From Edaphobacter lichenicola (GTDB lineage Bacteria > Acidobacteriota > Terriglobia > Terriglobales > Acidobacteriaceae): 64,000 nucleotides of DNA. Position 1 is the stretch's first letter. Every line of letters begins with the position of its first letter. A program made the translations under genes and the position numbers. Below the pieces are notes generated by a model that was given only the letters and a program-made list of their open reading frames with translations, made no database searches and was not told the DNA's origin. This document shows, one piece after another, positions 16,984 through 25,582 of this stretch. The stretch covers positions 62,001 to 126,000 of the forward strand of contig NZ_JACHDY010000003.1 of assembly GCF_014201315.1 (NCBI RefSeq). The letters run 5' to 3'.

Positions 16984-17733
16984 TTAGTGGGAGTGATAGG
17001 GCTGGCCGGGTTCGGCGATGCGTTTGGAGGCCAGCCAGGCGATGATGTCGGTGATCTGCTGATCGGTGAGGGGCTGGGCGGAGTCAGAGCGCCAGTCGGG
17101 CATGCCCTCGTCGGGACGGCCTGCGATGACTATGCTGCGCAGGTCCTGATTGCTGATGAGTGCGAGATAGGACGGGTTGACGATGGAGCCGAGCTTGCCG
17201 GCGCCGGTCTTTGGATCGCCGGGGGTGCCTTCGCCGTCTGCTCCGTGGCATCGTGCGCAGGCTGCGGCGTAGGCTTGCTGGCCGCGGTTGGCATCGCCCT
17301 GCGAGGTGGCCGCGTAGGGTGGAGGAGTTACTCCTGCGAGTTGATCGGGGGCGCTCCACTGCTGCAGGATGCCCTGTGACAAGATGGTGACCTGCTTGTC
17401 GGTGAGTGATCCGCCGGAGGATCTTGCGAAGGCAGGCATCAGGCCGCCGGGTACGCCTTTGGTGATGGTCTGGTGGATGGTCTGCTCTCCGGCTACTGCG
17501 ACGTAGACGGGGTTGGCGAGCGCGATGGCTGCGCCGTTTTTGCCGTTAGCTCCATGGCAGGCTGCGCAGTTCTGTTTGTAGAGGGTGGGGAAGTCGAGGA
17601 CTTCATCGGGTCGTAGGACCTCGGGGCCTGGTCCGGGGCGGCCGTGGATGCTGCTGCATCCGATGGTCGCGAGGCAGGCAGTCAACAGCATGAGGGTGCC
17701 AAACACTTTAAGCCTGTGAGGGACTACGCTCAT
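16984..17733 (-). CDS. Diheme cytochrome c lipoprotein
   Basis: A 249-residue exported cytochrome. The N terminus has a lipobox LLTAC (residues 16-20). Two haem-binding motifs, CAACH and CARCH, each start a class I cytochrome c domain; candidate Met ligands are in GGLMPAF and EGMPDW. It probably carries electrons between the bc complex and the caa3 oxidase, whose genes flank it. Its ATG overlaps the stop of the preceding membrane protein gene (ATGA), so the two are co-translated. Confidence 0.93.
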   Translation of the reverse strand: MSVVPHRLKVFGTLMLLTACLATIGCSSIHGRPGPGPEVLRPDEVLDFPTLYKQNCAACHGANGKNGAAIALANPVYVAVAGEQTIHQTITKGVPGGLMPAFARSSGGSLTDKQVTILSQGILQQWSAPDQLAGVTPPPYAATSQGDANRGQQAYAAACARCHGADGEGTPGDPKTGAGKLGSIVNPSYLALISNQDLRSIVIAGRPDEGMPDWRSDSAQPLTDQQITDIIAWLASKRIAEPGQPYHSH

Positions 17734-18599
17734 AGTTCGTCGTCTTTCGTAAGAGGTACATCGCTGTGAATACCGGCGCGAACGGCGAAGGGCAGAGATC
17801 GAAACTGCGGAGTGCGCACCTTGACCTGGAGGTTGACGATGAAGCCGCAGACAAGACCGAAGGCGATCTGCGAGATGACGAACCATAGCCAGTTGATGCG
17901 GGCGTTGAGGACGGGGCTGATGACGCCTAGCGCGGAGTAGAGAAGGCCGGTCCAGAGCAGGGGAGCGACAAAGCCTGCGGTGAGGATCGGTTTCCGGGGG
18001 AACATCGGCAGCATGGCTCCGTAGAGAAGGCCGATGAGGACGGAGGTGAAGGCGTGGATGCCGGTGGCGGCTAAGAGGCCCTCGAGGTGAAACTGGCAGA
18101 GGAAGGCCGTGCTCTCGCTCGCCCAACGGACGAAGCCACCTGCGGCCAGAAGATTTACGGCATACCAGATGCTGTGAAATTTGATGAGGCCGAAGAGAGC
18201 TGCGGGGATGATCATCGCGATGCCGCCTACAATGCCACCCTTGATCCCGGAGGTGACGCTGAAGGTTTCGACCGGCAGCAGCGTGCGATGGCTTGCGCTG
18301 ACGGGAAGCTGTTCGCGTGTGGTGCGGGTGCTGGCGATCTTCATGACGCCGGTTTGTACAGGGACGGCGACGTGAAGCTCGTGCGGGAAGATGTCGAAGA
18401 ACCAGCCGAAGATGGCGCGCAGAGTCAGGATGAGTCCCAGGAGGCTGATGACCCAATGGGTGACCATGCCGGTGATCATGAGCGAGAGGCCGAGCGCGAG
18501 GACCATGGGCCAGGGCGTCGGCGCGGGAAGGATGACGGTGTCGGACCGGTGCTCGTGCTGATGACCTTGTGCGGATTGCGTGATCTGTTCTTCCTGCAT
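17730..18599 (-). CDS. Polytopic membrane protein of the respiratory operon, function unknown
   Basis: A 289-residue protein. After a His-rich hydrophilic N terminus (QGHQHEHRSD, about residues 11-20), two helices are visible (about 30-70), then a soluble loop (75-115) and five or so further helices with glycine-rich repeats (GGIVGGIAMI and similar). I do not recognise the family. It occupies the place where a small oxidase subunit IV would be expected and overlaps the diheme cytochrome gene by four bases, so a structural or assembly role in the bc-caa3 chain is likely but not shown. GGAGAGGAGGAG precedes the ATG. Confidence 0.8.
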   Translation of the reverse strand: MQEEQITQSAQGHQHEHRSDTVILPAPTPWPMVLALGLSLMITGMVTHWVISLLGLILTLRAIFGWFFDIFPHELHVAVPVQTGVMKIASTRTTREQLPVSASHRTLLPVETFSVTSGIKGGIVGGIAMIIPAALFGLIKFHSIWYAVNLLAAGGFVRWASESTAFLCQFHLEGLLAATGIHAFTSVLIGLLYGAMLPMFPRKPILTAGFVAPLLWTGLLYSALGVISPVLNARINWLWFVISQIAFGLVCGFIVNLQVKVRTPQFRSLPFAVRAGIHSDVPLTKDDEL

Positions 18600-18620
18600 G
18601 GTGCTCCTCCTCTCCGGAAG

Positions 18621-19232
18621 TTATCTGCCTATGACGTAGACGACGAGAAATACGACGACCCAGACTGCGTCGACGAAGTGCCAGTAGAGGGAGAGGACTT
18701 CGAGCTTCTCGGAGTGCTCTTCTTTTACGTGGCCGGTTAGCGAGAGCCCGAGGGTGAGAGAGAGCATGATGAGGCCAACGACTACGTGGGTCGCGTGCAG
18801 GCCGACCAGAGAGTAGTAGGTGGTGCCGAAGAGGTTGGTCTTGATGGTGAGGCCCTCGTCGTGGATGAGGTGATACCACTCTTGCGCTGTAGTGGCGAGA
18901 AAGATAGTGCCGAGAAGGACGGTGGCGGCGAGGTTGAGGGTGCAGCCTCGGAGGTTATCTTTGCGCAGATTGTTGACGGCGAAGTGAACGAAGATGCTGC
19001 TGGAGAGCAGACAGATGGTGCCGAAGATGGGAAGCTCGAGCACCTGCGCGGGGGTTGGGCCGCTGAGGCTCTTGCCGATGTAGTAGATGTACGCGACGAC
19101 GAAGATGATGAAGATCGCGGACTCGGCGATGATGAGGCATGCCATGCCGACGTTGCCGCGATAGGGCAGCTTCCATGGGGTTTCTACCGGGCCGTCGATT
19201 GGGATTCTGCTTGCAGTCGTTATGGTTGTCAT
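18621..19232 (-). CDS. ctaE: Cytochrome c oxidase subunit III
   Basis: A 203-residue, five-helix subunit of the haem-copper oxidase. The typical pattern is visible: MACLIIAESAIFIIFVVAY, TAQEWYHLIHDEGLTI, GLHATHVVVGLIML and the ending LYWHFVDAVWVVVFLVVYV. The short five-helix form lacking the first two helices is usual for bacterial caa3-type enzymes. Its start overlaps the ctaD stop by one base (TAATG), so expression is tightly linked. Confidence 0.96.
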   Translation of the reverse strand: MTTITTASRIPIDGPVETPWKLPYRGNVGMACLIIAESAIFIIFVVAYIYYIGKSLSGPTPAQVLELPIFGTICLLSSSIFVHFAVNNLRKDNLRGCTLNLAATVLLGTIFLATTAQEWYHLIHDEGLTIKTNLFGTTYYSLVGLHATHVVVGLIMLSLTLGLSLTGHVKEEHSEKLEVLSLYWHFVDAVWVVVFLVVYVIGR

Positions 19233-20914
19233 TATTCGTAGTCCGCGTCTGGATCTTCAGGGTGCTTGATATCCCATAGGGGGCGGCGACTGCTCACAGT
19301 GGGCTCAATGGCGAAGTTGTAGGACGGAGGCGGCGACGGGACCGACCACTCGAGGGTCCATGCGTCCCAGGGATCGTGGCCGGCCTCTTTGCCTTTGTAG
19401 TAGGAGTGGATCATGTTGTAGACCAGAACCAGCGTGCCTGCGGCCTGGAAGATGGCTCCGACGCCGACGATGAAGTTCAGAGTGTCCCAGCCGCGGCCCG
19501 CTTCATAGGTGTAGATACGTCGCGGCATGCCGAGGATGCCGGGGACGTGCATGAAGTCGAAGGTAAGGTGGAAGCCGATGAGGAAGAGCCAGAAGTGCCA
19601 CTTGCCGAGGGTCTCGCTCATCATCCTGCCGGTGACCTTGGGGTACCAGAAGTAGAAGGCGCTGAAGAGCGAGAAGACAATCGCTCCGACGAGCACGTAG
19701 TGGAAGTGAGCGACGACAAAGTAAGAGGCGCTGAGCTGCCAGTTGAATGGCGCGGCGGAGAGCATGATGCCGGTAAGGCCGGCGATGAGGAACTGGAAGA
19801 GAAAGGCGATCATGAACATCATGGGGACAGCAAAGATGATCTTGCCGCCCCAGATGGTTGCGAGCCAGTTGAAGATCTTGATGCCGGTCGGCACCGAGAT
19901 GACCATGGTGGCGAAGACGAAGAAGGTGTTGCCCGCGGGGCCGAGGCCAGCGGTAAACATGTGGTGCGCCCAGACGCTGAGGCTGATGAAGCCGATGGAG
20001 ACCGAGGCCGCGACCATCGCGGGGTAACCGAACATGGCCTTGCGGGAGAAGACGGGGATGATCTCGTTGGCGAAGGCGAAGGCTGGGAGGACGAGGACGT
20101 AGACCTCGGGGTGGCCGAAGATCCAGAAGAAGTGCATCCAGAGGATGGCGGAGCCGCCGGCTTGCGTGTCGAAGAAGTGAGCGCCGAGGTAGCGATCGAG
20201 GGTGAGCATGATCTGCGCTGCGGTGAGCGGGCTGACGGCGACGAAGACGAGGCCGGACATGACGAGGTAGAGCCAGGGAAGCAGCGGCATACGGCTCATC
20301 TTCATGCCCTTGCAACGCATGCAGAGGATGGTGGTGACGATGTTGAGGGCGGTTCCGATGCTGCCTACGCCGCTGAGGAAGACGGCGAGGGTCCAGTAGT
20401 CGGTGCTATGGCCGGGGGAGAAGACCTTGGAGGTGAGTGGTGCGTAGGCGAACCATCCGACGTCGGGCGCAGAGCCTGCGGCGTAGAGGCCGCTGCCGCC
20501 GATGTAGCTGAAGTAGAGCAGGAGGCCGGCGAAGGCGGAGATCCAGAAGCTGAAGGCGTTCAGCCGCGGGAAGGCCATGTCGCGCGCGCCGATCATGAGG
20601 GGGACCAGATAGTTTCCCATACCGAAGAGGATGGGCATTCCCATGAAGAAGACCATGGTGGTGCCGTGCATGGTGAAGAGCTGGTTGAAGACCTGGGGTG
20701 AGACGAAGTGGTTATTGGGAATGGCGAGCTGAATGCGCATCAGGATCGCTTCGAAGCCAGCGATGACCAGAAAGATGAGGGCGTAGACGATGTACATCAG
20801 CCCGATCTTTTTATGATCGACGGTGGTCAGCCACTCGTAGATGACGTTGAGCGGCGGGCGACCCTGCGTCTCCAGTGTCTCGTCGATTGCTTCCAATACA
20901 GGAGTTGTGGTCAT
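19232..20914 (-). CDS. ctaD: Cytochrome c oxidase subunit I (caa3 type)
   Basis: Catalytic subunit (560 residues, 12 or more helices) that reduces O2 and pumps protons. The haem a ligand region is FTMHGTTMVFF; the CuB/haem a3 site is in WIFGHPEVYVLVLPAF (with the His-Tyr cross-link pair), VWAHHMFTAGL supplies two His, and VAHFHYVLVGA carries the last ligands. HPEVY at this position marks an A-type oxidase with the full K channel. It stands between ctaC and ctaE in the usual order. Confidence 0.97.
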   Translation of the reverse strand: MTTTPVLEAIDETLETQGRPPLNVIYEWLTTVDHKKIGLMYIVYALIFLVIAGFEAILMRIQLAIPNNHFVSPQVFNQLFTMHGTTMVFFMGMPILFGMGNYLVPLMIGARDMAFPRLNAFSFWISAFAGLLLYFSYIGGSGLYAAGSAPDVGWFAYAPLTSKVFSPGHSTDYWTLAVFLSGVGSIGTALNIVTTILCMRCKGMKMSRMPLLPWLYLVMSGLVFVAVSPLTAAQIMLTLDRYLGAHFFDTQAGGSAILWMHFFWIFGHPEVYVLVLPAFAFANEIIPVFSRKAMFGYPAMVAASVSIGFISLSVWAHHMFTAGLGPAGNTFFVFATMVISVPTGIKIFNWLATIWGGKIIFAVPMMFMIAFLFQFLIAGLTGIMLSAAPFNWQLSASYFVVAHFHYVLVGAIVFSLFSAFYFWYPKVTGRMMSETLGKWHFWLFLIGFHLTFDFMHVPGILGMPRRIYTYEAGRGWDTLNFIVGVGAIFQAAGTLVLVYNMIHSYYKGKEAGHDPWDAWTLEWSVPSPPPSYNFAIEPTVSSRRPLWDIKHPEDPDADYE

Positions 20915-20938
20915 GCTTCGCTTCTTTCCGGTAGAGGG

Positions 20939-22057
20939 TTAGTGAAGCTGAGAGAGATAAGCGGTGATGACGTCGAGATCGTGATCGTTCAAGTGCATCG
21001 CCGGCATCAGCGAGCCGGGCTTCATGGTGTTTGGATCTTCGACCCACTTCCTTAGATTCTCGGGCGTGTTTTGAATCGGGCCGGAAGCTATGGTGTCGCG
21101 GCTGGCGAGGTGGGTCAGGTCGGGGCCGAAGCGGCCGGTGGCGACGGTTCCTTTGACGGTGTGGCAGTTGATGCAGGCGTTCTTCATGAAGACGGCCTGG
21201 CCTTCGGTGGCGGCGGCGTTGCCGGGAAACTCCTGCTGTGCGGGCTTGTTCTGTTGCTCGATCCATGCGGCGAAGTCCTGCGGGGATTGCGCGTAGACGC
21301 GGAGGAGCATCTTTGCGTGCTGGGTTCCACAGTATTGGGCGCACTGACCGAGGTAGAGGCCCGTCGCTTCAGGGTCGATCCACATGGTGTTGACGCGGTT
21401 TGGAATCAGGTCCATCTTGCCGGCGAGACGAGGCACCCAGAAGCTGTGGGAGACGTCGGCGGAGGACATGGTGAGATAGGTTGGGGTCGGCGATGCAGGA
21501 TCGCTGATGGGGACGTGGAGCTCGTTGGCGGTGACGACGCCGGACTTGGGATAGCGATACTCCCACCAGAACTGATGGCCGATGATGGTTACGTCCATAG
21601 CGCTTGCGGGCTTGGGGATAGCCTCGGTTCCGAGGATGACGCGCGTGGTGGTGAGGAAGAGGGTGACGACAATCAGAATGGGGATGACGGTCCAGGAGAG
21701 CTCGATCTGGTTGCTGCCGTAGATCTGGGCGGGCTCGCGATTGGAGTCTGTGGAGCGGTGGCGGAAGCGGATCAGCGCATAGAGCAAGAGGCCGGCGACG
21801 ATGAGAAAGATGGCAAGCGTGATGGACAGGACCAGCATCGACAGGCCAAAGGCAGAGCGCGCCGGGGTTCCCGCGGGATCGAAGATGTTGGTGGGGGATT
21901 GCGCGAAGGCCGTGCCGGCGATCAAAGACACGCTGCACACCACTCCCCGCAAGATCCATGCAGGCACGCTTCTGATTTGCGGGGCGCCTGTCGGCGAATG
22001 TCTGGTGAAAGGAGACAAGGCGGTATGACCTCGATACGCAACAGGTTGAAAGAGCAT
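20939..22057 (-). CDS. ctaC: Cytochrome c oxidase subunit II with fused cytochrome c (caa3 type)
   Basis: A 372-residue subunit. A signal sequence and two membrane helices (about residues 35-120) are followed by the CuA domain; GQCAQYCGTQHAKM holds the CuA ligands (two Cys, His, Met). A C-terminal cytochrome c domain has CINCH and a Met near GSLMPAMHL, which defines a caa3 oxidase. The first gene of the minus-strand respiratory operon. The ATG at 22057 gives a long basic n-region; an in-frame GTG at 21967 would give a compact signal peptide and remains possible. Confidence 0.95.
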   Translation of the reverse strand: MLFQPVAYRGHTALSPFTRHSPTGAPQIRSVPAWILRGVVCSVSLIAGTAFAQSPTNIFDPAGTPARSAFGLSMLVLSITLAIFLIVAGLLLYALIRFRHRSTDSNREPAQIYGSNQIELSWTVIPILIVVTLFLTTTRVILGTEAIPKPASAMDVTIIGHQFWWEYRYPKSGVVTANELHVPISDPASPTPTYLTMSSADVSHSFWVPRLAGKMDLIPNRVNTMWIDPEATGLYLGQCAQYCGTQHAKMLLRVYAQSPQDFAAWIEQQNKPAQQEFPGNAAATEGQAVFMKNACINCHTVKGTVATGRFGPDLTHLASRDTIASGPIQNTPENLRKWVEDPNTMKPGSLMPAMHLNDHDLDVITAYLSQLH

Positions 22058-22303
22058 CACTAAAGCCAAGGATCTGAAAAGATGTTAAACCAATCCAGCA
22101 CGGTTGATTGAACTTGCGAAACATTTTGTTTCGTTTATGACATTCACCGCGTTAGATGGGGATCATATGCAAATGGCGGCAGCTTTATAAAAAAAAATTG
22201 GAGATGCAAGGCTGCTGGTTGCGAGGTGGTTTATAGCGGCTAACTCAAGCCAGGTTGAGAGAACGCTGCTGGACGCAGCCATGCTGCCGGGCTTGAGGTG
22301 GAT

Positions 22304-23362
22304 CTAGTCGAACAGAGGCGATTGCAGGCCTTCGGCGTCTCGAAAGTTGCTTAGGCCGACGCCCACCAAACGAAAACGCTGAGTGGATTTGAGATGGATA
22401 CGCTCTCGGAGGAGTAGAGCGATCGCGAGGAGTTCTTCGCACGATTCGGGAGGGGTGGAAGGGGTGTGGCTGCGGGTGAGGATGTTGAAGTCGCTCGTCT
22501 TTAGTTTTAGAACGACGGTGCGAGCCACGCGGCCGTCTTTGCGGGAGGCGGTCCAGACTTTTTCTGCGAGACGACGGATTAGCTCCTCGGTTTCGGAGAG
22601 GGGGATGTCGCGTTCGAAGGTGTCTTCGGCGGAGATGGATTTGGTTGGCCTGTCTGGGACGACCTTGCTGTGATCGATCCCTCGGGCTAACTCGTGGAGG
22701 CGTGCTCCGTAGCGACCGAACTGTGCTTCGAGCGCGCTTGATTCCAGGGCTAGCAGGTCCGCGATGGTGAGGACGCCGATCTGCTTCAGCCGGTTCTCGG
22801 TGACTTTTCCGACGCCGGGGATGCGAGCGACGGGCAGAGGCGGGAGGAAGGTTTGAACATCTTCGGGTTGAATGACGAAGAGACCGTTTGGTTTGCGCCA
22901 GTCGGAGGCGATCTTGGCGAGGAACTTATTCTGCGCCACGCCGGCGGATGCGGTCAGATGCAACTCGTCGTGAATCTGCTGCCGGATGGTGATGGCTACT
23001 CGCGTTGCGGTGGGCAGGCCGGTCTTGTTTTCGGTGACGTCGAGATATGCCTCGTCGAGGGAGAGGGGCTCGATCAGATCGGCGTGGCGCTGGAAGATCT
23101 CGCGCACGGCACGGGAGACGGCGCGGTAGCGAGTGAAGTCGGGCGGAACGAAGATCGCCTCTGGACACAGCCGTTCGGCATGGATTGCAGGCATTGCGGA
23201 GTGGACACCGAAGCGTCGTGCCTCGTAGGAGGCCGCACAGACCACGGATCGCTTGCCGCGCCAGGCGACGACGACGGGTCTTCCGCGCAGCGCCGGATCA
23301 TCACGTTGCTCGACCGAGGCATAGAACGCGTCCATATCAACGTGAACGATCTTGCGAACCAT
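22304..23362 (-). CDS. dinB: DNA polymerase IV (Y family)
   Basis: Error-prone translesion polymerase of 352 residues. VDMDAFYASVEQRDDP (about residues 8-23) carries the first catalytic aspartate, and PLSLDEAYLDVT has the second Asp-Glu pair; ASAGVAQNKFLAKIASDWRKPNG is the family fingerprint of the palm/thumb. The little-finger domain follows to the C terminus. No obvious LexA-type palindrome is visible upstream. It is divergent from the tRNA-Gly gene. GGAGCTGAATC precedes the ATG. Confidence 0.95.
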   Translation of the reverse strand: MVRKIVHVDMDAFYASVEQRDDPALRGRPVVVAWRGKRSVVCAASYEARRFGVHSAMPAIHAERLCPEAIFVPPDFTRYRAVSRAVREIFQRHADLIEPLSLDEAYLDVTENKTGLPTATRVAITIRQQIHDELHLTASAGVAQNKFLAKIASDWRKPNGLFVIQPEDVQTFLPPLPVARIPGVGKVTENRLKQIGVLTIADLLALESSALEAQFGRYGARLHELARGIDHSKVVPDRPTKSISAEDTFERDIPLSETEELIRRLAEKVWTASRKDGRVARTVVLKLKTSDFNILTRSHTPSTPPESCEELLAIALLLRERIHLKSTQRFRLVGVGLSNFRDAEGLQSPLFD

Positions 23363-23527
23363 GATTCAGCTCCATGATAGGCCTCGGGGTTGAGATTGAA
23401 GAGGAAATGTCGGCGGCGATCTTTTGATGCGGGCGCGATGTGTGCGATTACTGTGGCTTGCGCATTCTGTTTGAGTAAAGCTGCAGTGAAGCGGGGGAGG
23501 CGTTCGAGTCTCACCTGAATCTTTGCG

Positions 23528-23533
23528 TATAAT
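23528..23533 (+). promoter_or_regulatory. -10 box of the tRNA-Gly promoter
   Basis: A perfect TATAAT nine bases before the mature tRNA 5' end. A convincing -35 is not visible at the standard spacing. Confidence 0.6.
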
Positions 23534-23542
23534 GGACTCGAT

Positions 23543-23617
23543 GCGGGAGTAGTTCAGTGGCAGAACGTCAGCTTCCCAAGCTGAATGTCGCCGGTTCGAT
23601 CCCGGTCTCCCGCTCCA
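23543..23617 (+). tRNA. tRNA-Gly (anticodon CCC)
   Basis: Acceptor GCGGGAG pairs fully with CTCCCGC. The D arm contains AGTTCAGTGGCAGAACG, the anticodon arm is TCAGC-TTCCCAA-GCTGA with CCC at 23575-23577, the T arm has CCGGTTCGATCCCGG, and TCCA ends the gene. It reads GGG. A perfect -10 lies upstream and a strong terminator hairpin 18 bases downstream, so it is transcribed alone. Confidence 0.97.
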
Positions 23618-23634
23618 GAGTTTTGAAGCATGGG

Positions 23635-23668
23635 AAAAGGCGTTCAAGCTTGTGCTTGAACGCCTTTT
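23635..23668. terminator. Bidirectional intrinsic terminator
   Basis: A perfect 15-bp inverted repeat AAAAGGCGTTCAAGC / GCTTGAACGCCTTTT around the loop TTGT, with a T run on each strand. It ends the tRNA-Gly transcript and, on the other strand, that of the S41 protease ending at 23690. Confidence 0.92.
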
Positions 23669-23689
23669 CTATCGACGGTGAGTTGAAGT

Positions 23690-25306
23690 TCAGCGGCTGG
23701 CGGTGTTGGTCTTCTGGGCCAGCCTGGAGTGATCTTCGAGGGTCTGGGCTTCGGGCAGGAAGGTGACCGCCTTGGCGATCTGGGGGTCCCACTCGGCGCG
23801 GACCTTGAGACCTTCGAGTTGACCGAACTGCGAGGTGAAGAGCTCGCTCTTGATGCTCTCCTTTACCCATTCGCTAACTCCTGCGATGTCGGAGTCGGTG
23901 TAGTCGACCTGATTGTCCTTGAGGAAGGCTTTGAACTGCTGAAGGACTGCGTCGTCGACCGCGAAGTCTTTGGTGACGGTGTGGGTGGCGAGGTAGTGCT
24001 TGCTGAAGTTGAAGAAGGCGTAGTGGATGAGGAGACTGTCCTGGAAGTGATTGAGCTTCTGGTTGTCGATCTTCTCGTCGGGGGTGATGCCGCCGCCGCC
24101 GTAGACGGTGCGTCCCGAGTCGGTGAGTTTGACTTCGAGGTTGCTCTTGTCCTTCGCCTTGTCGGAGTCGTCGCGGACGTAATAGTAGTCGTAGAGGGAG
24201 ACGTGGTCGTAGTTGCGCTGGATGAGGCGGCCCGACGGCGTGTAGTAGTGATAGGTGGTGAGGGCGAGGCCGGTGTTCTCGGTGATCTGGAAGACGGTCT
24301 GGACGAGGCCCTTGCCGAAGGTGGTCTCGCCGACGATGAGGGCGCGGTCGTGATCCTGCAGGGCGCCGGAGACGATCTCGGCGGCTGAGGCGGTGTTGCG
24401 GTTAACCAGGACGACGATGGGGAACTTGGGACCCTCTTCGCCGCGGGTAGCGCGGTAGACCTGGTCGGGGAAGGCGCGACCGCGCTGGGAGACTACGATC
24501 TGTCCCTTTTGCAGGAACTTGTCGGACATATTGACGGCTTCGTTGAGCAGGCCGCCGGGGTTGCCGCGCAGGTCGAGGACGAGGCCGTGGATGTCGCCGA
24601 ACTTGTCGAGTGCGTCGCCGACCTCGTGGCTGGTGGTTTCGATGAAGCTGGAGACGTGGATGTAGCCGACGCCGGGGCTGAGCAGGAAGGCCAGGTCAAC
24701 CGAGGGGCGTGGGATTTCGTCGCGTACGAGATCGAAGACCAGAGGACGGGCAGCGCCTTCGCGAACCATCGTGACGGAGACGTGGGTGCCACGGGCGCCT
24801 TTGAGCAAGGTGGCGACTGCGGTGGAGTCCATGCCTTCGGTGGACTTGCCGTCGACGTTGAGGATCTCGTCGCCGGGGCGTATGCCGGCTTTATAGGAGG
24901 GAGTTCCTTCGAAGGGATAGAGGACGACGATCTTGGTCTTGCCGCTGGCGGTGGGCTGGGGCTGGATGGTCATGCCGACGCCGTAATACTTGCCGTGCTG
25001 GTCTTCGCGCATTTGGGCGAAGGCTTTGGGGTCGTAGAAGTTCGAGTGGGGATCGAGGACGTGGAGCATGCCTGGGATCGCGCCGTCGTAGATGGCCTTG
25101 TCGGTCTTGTCGGTGTTGAGGGGTTCGGCGTAGTTCTGCTCGACCAGGGAGTAGACGTTGGTGAAGGAGTGGAGGGAGTCGCGCAGGGTGGACTCATCGC
25201 TGGCGGACTGGGCGGCGACCTTCTGGTTGATGAAGGAGCCGATGACGGCGCAGGTTGCCAGAAAGACGGTAGCGGAGAAGAGTGCGCGGCGGGTGCGGGG
25301 AGCCAT
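23690..25306 (-). CDS. ctpA: S41 family C-terminal processing peptidase with PDZ domain
   Basis: A 538-residue periplasmic serine protease. A signal/anchor helix (residues 8-33) is followed by the cap region, a PDZ domain (about 110-195, with GIRPGDEILNVDG) and the catalytic domain. VNRNTASAAEIVSGAL holds the nucleophile Ser and GETTFGKGLVQ the Lys of the Ser/Lys dyad. A roughly 150-residue C-terminal helical part follows. It trims or degrades exported proteins from their C termini. It is convergent with tRNA-Gly through a shared terminator and divergent from the SurA-like gene. Confidence 0.93.
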   Translation of the reverse strand: MAPRTRRALFSATVFLATCAVIGSFINQKVAAQSASDESTLRDSLHSFTNVYSLVEQNYAEPLNTDKTDKAIYDGAIPGMLHVLDPHSNFYDPKAFAQMREDQHGKYYGVGMTIQPQPTASGKTKIVVLYPFEGTPSYKAGIRPGDEILNVDGKSTEGMDSTAVATLLKGARGTHVSVTMVREGAARPLVFDLVRDEIPRPSVDLAFLLSPGVGYIHVSSFIETTSHEVGDALDKFGDIHGLVLDLRGNPGGLLNEAVNMSDKFLQKGQIVVSQRGRAFPDQVYRATRGEEGPKFPIVVLVNRNTASAAEIVSGALQDHDRALIVGETTFGKGLVQTVFQITENTGLALTTYHYYTPSGRLIQRNYDHVSLYDYYYVRDDSDKAKDKSNLEVKLTDSGRTVYGGGGITPDEKIDNQKLNHFQDSLLIHYAFFNFSKHYLATHTVTKDFAVDDAVLQQFKAFLKDNQVDYTDSDIAGVSEWVKESIKSELFTSQFGQLEGLKVRAEWDPQIAKAVTFLPEAQTLEDHSRLAQKTNTASR

Positions 25307-25582
25307 GGGCTTGGGTTACCTCAGAGGTGGAGACGGCGCTTGAAATATGCGCTGGGACAGACGTCCTATCTTGGACGGAGTATAGCATCTTGAGGTGAGC
25401 CAGGGCTGCGCGCGAAAGAGGGATTCGCTTGTTCGGGGCGGGGCAGTTAGAATTGGGTACGGATACCGTCCAATCCTTGGTTGAGTCTAAAAATCAGGGC
25501 GGACGTGTTGGGCGATAAGGGTTCGGACCCGGGCAGTGGCTGGGATTTTGATGTTGGGATGTTGATAAAGATACGAGTGACG

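Noticed and set aside
19376-20701. A 441-codon plus-strand frame opposite ctaD
   Set aside because: Asp/Glu/Gly-rich antisense product of a clear oxidase gene; no start signal or family resemblance.
23363-23542. A LexA box controlling dinB
   Set aside because: No GAAC-N-GTTC-like or other clear palindrome is present in the gap to tRNA-Gly.
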